Below the pieces are notes generated by a model. That model searched no databases, was not told the origin of the DNA, and saw only the letters and a program-made list of their open reading frames with translations. This document shows, one piece after another, positions 1 through 10,073 of a stretch of 64,000 nt of DNA (positions are counted from its first letter, which is position 1; every line of letters begins with the position of its first letter). The DNA lies in NCBI GenBank assembly GCA_029204225.1, contig CM055095.1:62043910-62107909 (forward strand), given 5' to 3'. A program made the position numbers and the translations under genes. This DNA comes from Diphasiastrum complanatum. Taxonomy: Eukaryota; Streptophyta; Lycopodiopsida; Lycopodiales; Lycopodiaceae.

Positions 1-44
1 TACCATCCTTTCATCTAACATAAAAACAATTTGTTTCAATTTAC

Positions 45-126
45 CTAAGGAGGAGTTGTGGCATAGAAGGTTGGGTCATCCTAACTTTAAGTCTATGTCT
101 TCTATGGTCAAGAATTCTTGGCTCTA
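45..126 (+). pseudogene. Copia pre-integrase fragment
   Basis: Translation reads KEELWHRRLGHPNFKSMSS and then runs into a stop. The LWHRRLGHPN block is the GAG pre-integrase / zinc-binding start of Ty1/Copia Pol. Nothing else of that element is recognisable between 127 and the LTR-bearing element that follows. Confidence 0.7.
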
Positions 127-743
127 ATTCTAGGACAATTTCAAAAGACTATGATTCATCTTTTTCCAGCTTCAATTGATGTTCCACAACCTCCTACCAT
201 CCAATTTCATGAAAAAACAAGCAAAAATCATGAATTTTAGCCCTTTCTAGATTTTTTCACCACGCCCAGTTGAAATTCAATGGCAAGAACGTTTTCCAAA
301 TCCACATGCAATCCAAAATACAGAGTTATGACCAACCAATTGATCTGAACTTGCTGGATTTTGAGTTCTACCATCAATTTTGTGCCAAAATCATGGAAAA
401 CAAGCCAAATTTGGCCACAAAAGAGCCTAGAATCCAAATACATGGGAAGATCCAACATGCAACCTGAATTACAACTACTTCAAAGTGAATTAACTTGATG
501 GAAATTTCAGATCCATAACTAGTTTTGAGCTACACATGCTAAAACTCCAAAAAGACACCAAATTGTTTTCCTAGCACAATTCTCCATAAACTACAATGAA
601 ATCTGAGAGAGATATGGATCATGCAAATTGAAATTGGAAAGATCCACCAATTTGCAACCTTGCTCCTCTCCTTGGATGAGAATACTAGTTGAATACCACC
701 AAGCTCCAATGAAAAGCACCACCTCTCCAAAGTTGTAAGCCTT
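127..743. other. Internal region of an LTR retrotransposon, no coding signal
   Basis: This stretch lies inside (5'-leader side of) the minus-strand LTR element whose primer binding site is at 744-755. Both strands give only short frames without recognisable domains. The element continues past the left edge or is truncated near base 127. Confidence 0.4.
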
Positions 744-755
744 GCTTTGATACCA
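744..755 (-). other. Primer binding site (TGGTATCAAAGC)
   Basis: On the minus strand TGGTATCAAAGC closely resembles TGGTATCAGAGC, the plant retroelement site complementary to the 3' end of initiator Met tRNA. It directly abuts the LTR at 757-1203. Confidence 0.65.
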
Positions 756-756
756 C

Positions 757-1203
757 TATAAGGGAAGCTCCTTAGATCCTGCTTACAAATCACAAACACA
801 ATGATAACACACTATGGAGAAACCACCCAACCAAGTAGATGCATCCAATCAAACTCTAGAAGCCTCACCCCCAAGCCAAGGAACAAGAAGCATGAATGTA
901 GAGTGAGAGCCTGGCAATGAATCCACAACCATAATGAGGAGTAGGACGAGTTTGGACCCAATATATAGAGCCAAAAGCATCTTGGGCACATAGCCATGCA
1001 TAGCCCTAAGTTTCCTATACATAGATTCACCTAGAATAGAGTCCTAAACATGGACCAACTATTCATAGAATTGCTATTGATAACTCTACACATGCATACA
1101 CTGTCTCATACCTTGTCCAAACTCCATTTAGTGTGTTCTGGGCCTCACAAGGATATTAGTTACTTTCGGGTCACACGTCCAGTATGACGTGGCATAACTA
1201 ACA
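757..1203 (-). repeat. LTR (5' LTR, minus orientation)
   Basis: On the minus strand the unit begins TGTTAGTTATGCC at 1203. It ends just before the primer binding site, where the terminal CA appears mutated to TA. Length is about 447 bp. A TATATATTGGG promoter-like motif lies near 955-970. Layout and several short blocks (AACCACCCAACCAA, CCCAATATATAGAG) resemble the LTRs of the 14.2-20.2 kb element, so the two belong to related families. The partner LTR is outside the window or lost. Confidence 0.65.
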
Positions 1204-2277
1204 ACTTGTTTCATTGGAGTACCGTGTATCCAAGACTAGGAGTATACTGTATCCTATGTACTGGTCATGTACATAACACTTCATGTGTGCTTGCTAATGA
1301 TGGAGATATAGATCCATGGTGGATTGATAGTGGAGCAAGTTCACACATGAATTTTCACAAAGAGTACTTCACTTGTTTGTTGGCATATAGAGATAACAAG
1401 AGGGTGATCTACACGGCCAATGATGGTGAGTGTGTAATCAAAGGGATTGGCACAATTCCTATTTCTCTTTCTACAAATAGGAATGTTCATTTGGAGGATG
1501 TTTTTTTCATTCCATCTATTACCAATAATCTACTTAGTGTGAGTCAATTGCTAAGTAAAGACCTCAAAGTTGAGTTTGATGAAGATGCTTGTATGACCAA
1601 AAGGAAGGATATCTTGATTGCAAAAGCTAAAAGGAAAGGGAAATTGTTCAAACTAGATGCTTGTGTTATTGTTAACCAAGTTGGATGTGTTGCAAGAGAG
1701 CAAATACCATGAAGTGTATGATGTTAAATTCAAGAATGCAAATGAGAACCAATTTTCCACAAAGATCAAGTGCTTAAGAAGTGACAATGGTGGAGAGTAC
1801 ATATCTACCAAAGTTTAAGGCTTTTTGTGATGAGCATGGAATCAAGAGGGAGTATACAACACCAAGGACCCCACAACAAAATGGAGTGGCCGAGAGGAAG
1901 AATAGGACTTTATGTGAAAGTGCCAAAGCCATGAGGTTAAGTGCTAACCTCAATAAGCCATTTGAGATCAAGCTTTGTTGTGTGCTAATTTCTTGTGCAA
2001 TAGGTGGCCGAGTGCTATTTTGGATGGAAGGACATCTTTTGATATGCTATTCAAGAGGAGGCCGAGTGTGAATTTTCTTAAAAATTTTGGATGCACATGC
2101 TATGTCAAGATAACTCTTGGTGATAGGACCAAGGAGGATCCATCTTCAAGGAAATGTATATTTGTTGGATATACTGAGGTGAGTAAAGACTACAAGGTTT
2201 ACATTCCTACTACTAACAAGGTGATTGTTGGTAGAGATGTCATTTTTGATGAGGGGAACATTCCAAAAGTATCTTGA
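1204..2277 (+). pseudogene. Rearranged Copia Pol: protease and partial integrase
   Basis: Protease is seen at about 1290-1650 (WWIDSGASSHM, with active site DSGAS). A junction near 1700-1740 then skips the zinc-binding domain and first catalytic Asp of integrase. The integrase resumes with LRSDNGGEY, TPQQNGVAERKNRTL and, after a frameshift near 1970, VGRDVIFDE. No reverse transcriptase or RNase H follows. The piece is defective and flanked on its left by an unrelated LTR. Confidence 0.85.
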
Positions 2278-3365
2278 AGCATTATTGATGGTGATGTGGA
2301 TGGATCTAACATTCTTGATGTTGATGTAAAGGATCCTACTTTAGATGGTGATGATGATGGACCTTCATAAAGTCAAAAGCCAAGGAGAACATCAAGGGAA
2401 AGACAAATGTCTTCAAGGCTCACATATGATGAGAAGGGTAAGCAAGTGGAAGTGACTCATTTTGCTTTTCTCACATATTTTGATGGATCTTCTTGTGTAG
2501 CTGATGCTATGCAAGTAGATGGTCGTTTTCATGATTTTTCAGAAACTAATGGATCTGTAAAAGAGATCTTAGTCAATGTCTTTGATGGTCAAGTGCAAGA
2601 TCAAGAGCTTGATCTCAAAGGGCTTCAACAACATGAAAGAAAAGATGACAATTTGGAGCTAGTCAAGAGCATCAAAGGAGAGTCAATTGACAAAGATGTT
2701 ATGGATCTGTTTTTGCAGGTTATTGAAGACTCAAGAAAGGTCAAAGGAGCATCAAGAAAGTTTTTTTTCAAGTTTACTTTACTTGTTCTATCTCATGTTT
2801 GAGCAATTTCAAGTGGATGTGTGCAAATTGTCAAGATATGGTAAAACTAGTTACATTGGTGAGCATCATTTTGCTGTTGGAGTTGTACTAGTATACTTGG
2901 CTGGTTTTGCTGATGGAAATGAAGCTATTGGAGGCTCATTATGTCACTCATTCATGATCAAGTCATCAAGTGATGATGACATCTTATGGCAAGATGGAGA
3001 TGAAGGCTCATTCATGGAGTTTCGTGGTGGATACACGGCAAGAAAGGACAAAGAGGGAGGATACAAGCAAGCAAATGGTTATCACTCACATTTATTGTTT
3101 GGTTGCTGTAATTTTCCAGAGATTTCAAAGTTTATAACATGGATGAATCATCTCATTTACATTCTATTTGATTCTTTATGTTCTAGTTACATCTTGATAT
3201 GTAAAATTGATGTAAGAAATAGTGAAACATCCCAAGTGGACACTATTCTCTATGTCAATTGTGAAAGATACTTTAGAACATTGGAAAAGAGGTCTATACT
3301 TAGGATGGAGATCATTCGAAATTTGGATCAAAGTTCTATAGCTAAGCTAAAACTAGTTGAAGAGT
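2278..3365 (+). mobile_element. 3' internal region of the rearranged Copia element (no RT)
   Basis: Where RT and RNase H should lie there is instead about 1.1 kb of non-homologous sequence with open but domain-free frames. Parts recur elsewhere: GATGTAAGAAATAGTGAA and surroundings also occur at about 14.79 kb, and the segment ending in AGTTGAAGAG also occurs at 41.5-41.6 kb, directly before an LTR. This suggests a non-autonomous family that replaced its pol 3' half. Confidence 0.5.
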
Positions 3366-4037
3366 TTCATATCAGACTAGTTTCATATTAGTTCTAAAAC
3401 TAGTTGAGCCAATTTCATATTAGACTTAGAGTTTGAATTTTCAAAGTTATATTAGTCTAAAAGCATTTGAATAAACACTTTTGAAAAGTGTGGGAAAGTG
3501 TAGAACACGAGTTTTTGATAGATTCAATTTGAGTAGTAGAGACATTGAATATAGTCACAATAATAGTACGGTTTTTCATTATGGAGAGAAACCAAAGTTT
3601 GAAATTAGGTTTGAACCTGTTATAAAAGGATGTAACTCATGGGAAGAGAAGATTTTCCTCTCTCTTATCTCATTTCATGCTTATACATGGTTCTCTTTGG
3701 GTCATCTATCCATTAGTGCACTATATGGGTGATAAAATGCTCATTAAATGTTATTTTCAGATCCACACATGTGAATACAGTAGCTTACTGTTTTTGTACG
3801 GACAACAACTTCATTTCATGTTTTGATTGATGTCTGATCAAGATCTATTACAGTTTGCATCTCATTCAAGTGTAGATGTTGATTTTCCTACATTGATAAT
3901 TGCTTGTCTTTTTAACCAAAGACCAAAGAGATATTTTGGATCTTAATGATCTGAAATTCTTCACATCCATGCTATACTTGATAAGGAGTTATGTTATCGA
4001 CGACTTTTGTGCTGGATCTGTTTTGTAACTAACAACA
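3366..4037 (+). repeat. Putative degenerate 3' LTR
   Basis: It follows the GTTGAAGAG tail that at 41.6 kb immediately precedes an LTR start, and ends near TAACTAACAACA. The 5' TG is not preserved. Boundaries are tentative. Confidence 0.3.
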
Positions 4038-4194
4038 GGTTGTGGCAGTAGCTTCTGCCCAGAATTTCGAAGGTAAGTGCGATTGATGCATTATAGATTT
4101 GACGGAGTTAAGAAGCATTCGATTCTTCCTTTCTACAATTTCATTTTGTTGAGGCATGTTGGAAATTGCAAATTGTCTTCAAAACGAATCGAGA

Positions 4195-4805
4195 TTTTTC
4201 AATGACTCGAACATTTCCAATGACTCGAATTTTTCCAGTGACTCGAATTTTTTCAATGGATCGAAATTTTCCAAAATATCGCATTTTTCAATGACTCAAA
4301 TTTTTTCAATGATTCGAATTTTTCTTAAAACTCAAATTTTTCCAAAGTATCAATTTTTTCGAAAGACTCAAAATTTTTCAGAGACTGGAATTTTTGGAAA
4401 GACTCTAATTTTTCAAGACTCGAATTTTTCAAATGACTCGAATTTTTGGAAAGACTCGAATTTTTTTGAAGACTCGAATTTTTTCAATGACTCGATTTTT
4501 TTTTTCCAAGGGATCAAATTATATTTGAATTTTTTTAAAGACTTGAATTTTTTCGAAGGATCGAACTGTCAACTCGAATTTTTTCGGAGGATCAAAGGAC
4601 TTTTTGTACTGTCAAGTCAATTTTTTCAAAAGACTCGAATTTTTGTGAAGACTCGAATTTTTCTAGTGACTCGATTTTTTTCGAAAGACTCCATTTTTTT
4701 TTTCAAAAGACTCAAATTTTTCCAAAGACTAGAATTTTTTCGAAAACTCGAATTTTTTTGAAAGCTCGAATTTTTCCAAAGACTCAAATTTTTCCAAAGA
4801 CTCAA
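4195..4805. repeat. Degenerate 18-bp minisatellite (GACTCGAATTTTTCCAAT-like)
   Basis: About thirty imperfect units of GACTCGAATTTTT followed by CAAT, GAAA or CCAA run head to tail. Because units are near multiples of three, a 201-codon Asn/Ser/Phe frame arises by chance. The array ends about 410 bp before the UBP1 G-box. Confidence 0.85.
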
Positions 4806-5213
4806 ATGTAAGATATTCGAGATGCGAGATATGCGAGATCAGCCATCATCCAAATCATCGGCCACCACCTAGATCGGCCTCCATTGTCCGTCAACGACGG
4901 GCACTCTTTACTAGTACAAATATAAAAATATATACATATTGACTTAAGGATATAGTAGACTCAAGTTGTAAATATATGCAATTAGTATACAATAATCTAT
5001 GTACATCATACAAATATAAAAATACTGCTGGAATATGGATGAACTTAGCATCTCTATTTGTTTTCTTTTTTTTTTGGGGAGAGGGGTAATTGGGGGCTGG
5101 GGCTTAGGCTTGGGGAAGTCCCGTCCATGCATGGAGTGCAGCCCCTTTGGGGAGCAACAAACAAATGGTCACTCGTGACTGGTGGGGAACCATCCAACTC
5201 CCATTTAGGAAGG
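4806..5213. other. Intergenic region and UBP1 upstream sequence
   Basis: Short repeats (GATATTCGAGATGCGAGATA; two copies of ACAAATATAAAAATA near 4916 and 5009) and a T-rich run appear. No coding signal. It probably includes the distal promoter of the UBP1 gene. Confidence 0.4.
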
Positions 5214-5219
5214 CACGTG
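5214..5219 (+). promoter_or_regulatory. G-box (CACGTG) upstream of the UBP1 gene
   Basis: A perfect CACGTG palindrome is followed two bases later by CCACGTAG. It lies roughly 20-30 bases upstream of the pyrimidine-rich stretch where the transcript probably begins. G-boxes bind bZIP and bHLH factors in plants. Position supports a regulatory role, but the transcription start is not proven. Confidence 0.45.
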
Positions 5220-5239
5220 ACCACGTAGCCTTAATACTC

Positions 5240-5370
5240 TTCTCATCGTCTCTCCTGCTTCTTCATTATTGATTTGTTTTTTAGGGTTTTCGTTTGCGAT
5301 CTCCTGAAGAAAGTGCGATCGATCGGCGTTTTTTCCATCGGCGCTTCGGCATCTCAGACATCCAACACAG
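5240..5370 (+). other. UBP1: Probable non-coding exon 1 (5' UTR) of the UBP1 gene
   Basis: CT-rich sequence typical of a plant 5' UTR runs to a donor at 5371 (ACACAG|GTGATAG). The matching acceptor is at 5535 (CTTCTTCAG|GTAAAGG), giving a 165-nt leader intron just before the start codon at 5570. The 5' boundary is a guess from base composition. Without the splice the leader would carry extra short ORFs. Splice sites are seen; exon use is inferred. Confidence 0.5.
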
Positions 5371-5535
5371 GTGATAGTGCTTCTGCAAGTGCTAATTTCT
5401 CCTTTGAAGGAAACATCTATGGCTTATTTGCTAAAGGATATATTATTCTTGCAGCGTTAGTGTTGGACATGTTCTGCTTATGAATTTCTTGCTTATGCGT
5501 TGTATTTTGTAGTTCGATCTTTACCTCTTCTTCAG

Positions 5536-5788
5536 GTAAAGGTTGAAAGGGTCGCTTCCTTGCTGCAAGATGTTTGGCATTGCTTCTCAGCAGCAGTCTC
5601 AGCAGCAGCAGCTGCAACAGCAGCAGTTGCAACAGCAGCAGCAGTTGCAGTTACAGCAACTGCAGCAGCTTCAGCAGCAACAACTGGAAATGCAACAGCT
5701 CTTGAAACAGCAGTCTCTAATGCAGCAAGCGTTGTTACAACAGCAGCAACCCCTTTTCAACTCTAATTTGATGACAGCTATGTCACAG
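5536..5788 (+). CDS. UBP1: UBP1 exon 2: end of 5' UTR, start codon and polyQ N-terminus (coding 5570-5788)
   Basis: The first 34 nt are leader, then an ATG at 5570 opens a run of CAG, CAA and TTG codons giving a Gln/Leu-rich segment (residues 1-73) that ends in MTAMSQ. The donor is ACAG|GCATGT at 5788/5789, a GC donor. It is the only nearby site that keeps the MSQ-IEPIP junction seen in homologues. A GT donor further on (after 5836, AATGAG|GTTTTG) would also stay in frame and add 16 residues. Confidence 0.85.
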
Positions 5789-8700
5789 GCATGTGCAAAC
5801 AATTTTTTGATACTTAAAATACAAAATGAGGTTTTGGAGCTGGACTTATATCGCAGTCTCGGTCTCTACCCTTAATAGAGTTGAATATATTCCTAGTTTA
5901 TGGTCTGATAATTTTAAATTTCTACTGTGGACTCTAGTTATCTTTTTTATCCAAGCGATCGGATTAGGCTTTTTATGATTATCTTTAAGGTGATTTATAG
6001 TTTAGGGTTTATTCTTGTTTCTGTTTTTTTTTTCAGGTCTTGGTTAGAGGAAATTGAGTTTATGTAGAAACATTAGCATCAGTGATTGTGGTTAGCATTG
6101 GGATTACCAAATTTTTAAGTATTATTTGCTGTTCTGTTTATTTTCTCCTTTGCTTCTTTTACAACCCATTTTTGCAGATTGAGCCCATCCCAAGTGGAAA
6201 TCTACCACCAGGCTTTGATGCAACTTCATGTCGCAGTGTGTGAGTTCACTGTCCGCTGCTTTTTCATTCTATACGATATTTTTTATGTGATTTTTTGTTC
6301 ACCCCACTTGCAAAGAACTTCTAGTTATTTACTAGTTTAGTCTTATATTTTTATGGACAAATGAGCAGTCCTATGTCTTGAGATTTTCTCCCATTTTTCG
6401 AACGTTTTTTAGAAATTGAAGTTGAAACTATTCTTTGATCTTCCGTGACTTTTATGATGGAGATCCGTAAGGGCTTGGACCAAAAGCTCGCCACTGGGAT
6501 TTCAGAAATTTGGAGTCTTTTTGATGGCTTTTGGAAATTGGGCATGATAATTGATTACAAATTTTTTTTCTTTAAAGACAGATTTGTTTTGGTGGTAACA
6601 TTTTGAATCAATAATGACCGCAGGTATGTAGGAAATATTCATACAAGTGTTACAGAAGCCTTGCTTGCAGAGGTGTTTGCAACTGTTGGGGCTCTAGAAA
6701 GCTGCAAGCTGATAAGGAAGGATAAAGTAAGTTCGTCAGTATTTGGAAGTGCTATATCCTTTATTTGCTCCAATATGCTACACCTATTTTGAACTATGAG
6801 CTGCTTTATCACAGGGAGCTTATTCTATTAAGCAAGTAAGTTGGCTTTATAGTTACTCGGAGATGTGATTCAAACGAAGACACGTTAATGTTGTAATTTC
6901 ATTTTGAAATTATGATATGAGTAGAGCATGAACACAACAAGAATGACATAAAATTTATGGTGATTTTTAGTATTGTACCTTACATATATGAATATCTTAT
7001 ACTTCCCAGCTTCCAAATGATGGCTAAAGTAAAATTGATTCGCAATCTAGATTATGATTATTGGCCATGATGCATCCATAAGCTTCTAGTTTTGAGCGTT
7101 TGTCTTGTTACAATCTTTTCAAAAAAGGTGGTCTGTATTTGTTGAATTACATGATGAGCATTGACATTTGTTGACCATCTTGAATTTGAGGCTATTTTGA
7201 TTCTTCTTGTAATATTTAAATGTTTTCAAACATAGTCAAATTTTTATTGTAAATTTGAGTTATAGACACTTGATGACACATTCCTACAACCATAGTTGTG
7301 AGCAAACGATAACATGAGAGCATATTATGACTGTATAGTTTGCCGACTGTTTCGGGTGCAGGATGGTCCAGTTTAGGTGCATAAATCCTATTATAATTGA
7401 CAACAAAATTTAGTGTAGACAAGAAACAATGAACACGAATTTGAAATTCTGATTATAATAAAGCAAGTACATACGATAGTGCTATCCAACCATGCACCCT
7501 GGAGAAGGGTTTAAATGGCGATCTAGAATAGACTTTGGATGACTGATTTACACAATAACAGAATGCTGAGAGAGGGAACAGCCAAAGGACCGGATGCGAA
7601 ACACGAAAAAGTGTGTTTTCACTAAGGGAGTTGGAAGGCCAAATCATGAAGAGGCCTTACCGTCGGGGCCAGGGTCTAGCTGTCGCGGAAGCGAGAGTGT
7701 TTCGTTTTCTTCTTCTCTCTCTTCTTATTCGCGAACAATTTTCTGTCTTTGAACTTTCTTTTGTGCGGAAGCTTTTACGGAATCCCAGACACGCGACCAC
7801 ACATCACAAAACACATTCTATTCTATCAATCAAGACACATAGCACAAGACAAGGAGATACACGAAAATAAAGCGACTGTTTTTTCAATTTAGTTTTAGAG
7901 CGAGATTGTCAGTGTCTCACTCGTCGGCGGAATGACACTCTGCTCTTTCGCTGTGTTCTGCTCGTTGGCAGACTTTCATGCACAACTCTAGTATTTTTAC
8001 TTCTCTGCTCTACTCGCTACGTCTCTCTCTGTCACTTACAGATCTCTGTTTTCTAATTCTTTTTGCGATCCAGAGAGGATCGTTTATACCTCCACTGTGT
8101 GGAGTCTTACAGGATAGCTAGACGTAGAATCACAAGACTAGTTAACGCTAATCAACTAGTTAGTTAGTCTCCGTCGTTGCTATTCGTTTCAGCTGGGCGT
8201 GAAGCCCGTTGAGCTGCCAACTGGCAGCGCGAAAGATTCTACTTCGTTTGTTTCGTAGTTTTTCGTTTTGCGTCCCTTTGCGGTTTGCGGTCCTGGAGGT
8301 GTGTTTACGATGCACGAATAATTCGCGAATCGTTCGTGCTTCGAGTCAAGGGACGTTGACTGTCACGAATTGTTCTCGTTTGACTTTCGTTTCTTGTTCG
8401 TGCTGCGACAAAGTTGCAGGATTTCACCATTTCTGACACTAGCGGCAGCCCTCGGACCCCCTGTTTCTCGGGGGCTACCGCCCCCCAAACCCCCTTCTTC
8501 TCGGGGGGCTACCGCCCCTTGAACCCCCTAGGACTTCCTGCTATATAGACATTTTAGATAAAAATGCTACCGCCCCCCTGTAGATAAAAATGGGGTCCAA
8601 ATGCGCGCCGAGAAGGGCCCAATATTTATGCCCCCAACTGTATGCACATTGCACTCACATCTCCAGTGAAATCATTGCAAAAGAAATCATCATCCATACA

Positions 8701-9993
8701 GTTGATAGCCCAAACTGTAGGATTAACATTTACTGAAAACCAGAGCAAATAACAACCAGATAGCTACTAAAAATAAGATTTGTTTGTGCCCCATCTACTG
8801 CGCACTTCTGAGAGGCAAAACGCTGGTTTGACCATTGATCCCCTAAAAAAGTTTCAGGCATAGGCTATTTTTACAATTTTTTTTTTTTTTTTTTTGTGAT
8901 TTTGGGTTTAGAATCGCGATTCGCAGAATCGCGAATTGCGGACCCAGCGAATCGCGAATCGCGGACCCAGCGAATCGCGATTCGCTGCAACTATGGTTTG
9001 GATCCACAGTTGCAAATGTTGCTGACTTTGGACCCTTGGCAAACACGTTTGTTGGTAACTATGCTTGTGGCTGACCCCCGAACTTGTTTGCTTGTAACTA
9101 TGGCTACAAGTTACTTTGTAGTGTTTGCACGAAGTGCGATTTGTTATTTAACAAACCACGATTTTTCAATGATTGTTTGGGTCCAATTCAAATTGGACCT
9201 AGAAAAGATAAAAAATGTTTTTTGATATGTTTACCTAATGTATGTTTGATGATGGATGATAAATCATAAATTGCAATGTTAAGTGGAAGTTGGAACATGG
9301 AATCTAGTTTGTGAGTGTGAATTGTGTCCATTCAACATTGCCATGTGTCCTTGAATGTAGTTGTTTTTTTTCCCCGAAGTAGTTAATGCTTGTAAATTTT
9401 TTTAGAGCTTAAAAAAAGTTGTTTTCAATGTAATTTTTTTTTCTTTTCATTTTTCATTTAAACAAAAAGCGTTCTGGACAATCTTTCGCTGTCCCAGGAA
9501 GGATGTTGTGTGAAGTTTCTTGCTGCAGCCCATTAGTTGATACATGAAAGTCTATGTTGTGTGGGAAGTTTGTTCATGTTGCAGTCATTCATCAATGTTT
9601 TCTACCTTACTGTGTTGAAGGACTGGAAATGTAGTGAATCATCTTATGTTGTCACATTTGTGTCTTCAAATATTTGTTCCAGGAATCATTTGAATACTTG
9701 AGATTGTGTTGATGTTCATCCATTGGTGAAATGGGAACGCTTTTACAATGCCTTTGTAAGGTCACATTTTCAAGGCCATTTGCAAGCTATTCCAGCGTTC
9801 AAATATGAGCCTCTTACCGTGTTGTTCCATCATTAAATGGCTGTGGACGATTGCCTCGATGCTCGGATATGGTAAAAAGAGTGGCAATGTGCTCAGCCCT
9901 TCTGGTGTCTTTTTAAAGAAATCCATTACAAGGTTTCTTTGCAATGTTGATCCAAGCATGAAAGAGGTGGCTTGTGAAGCCTAGTGTGGACCT

Positions 9994-10073
<80 letters not shown>

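Noticed and set aside
4031-4076. Possible exon between CAG|GTTGTGG and GAAG|GTAAGT
   Set aside because: Isolated splice-like motifs without a conserved peptide or partner exon.
4156-4761. 201-codon open frame, Asn/Ser/Phe-rich
   Set aside because: It lies wholly on the 18-bp minisatellite. The repeat length keeps the frame open; there is no domain and no gene context.
4195-4805. CRISPR-like regular repeat spacing
   Set aside because: Units are contiguous without unique spacers, and the sequence is a plant nuclear locus.
5500-5766. Ala/Thr-rich frame over UBP1 exon 2
   Set aside because: It is the shifted reading of CAG repeats. The polyQ frame continues into conserved UBP1 sequence and this one does not.
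8991-8995. CTATG at 8991-8995 as the right end of CATAG copy C
   Set aside because: The following bases do not match the left flank. The CTATG ending at 9102 gives longer terminal-repeat pairing and a 6-of-8 flank match.
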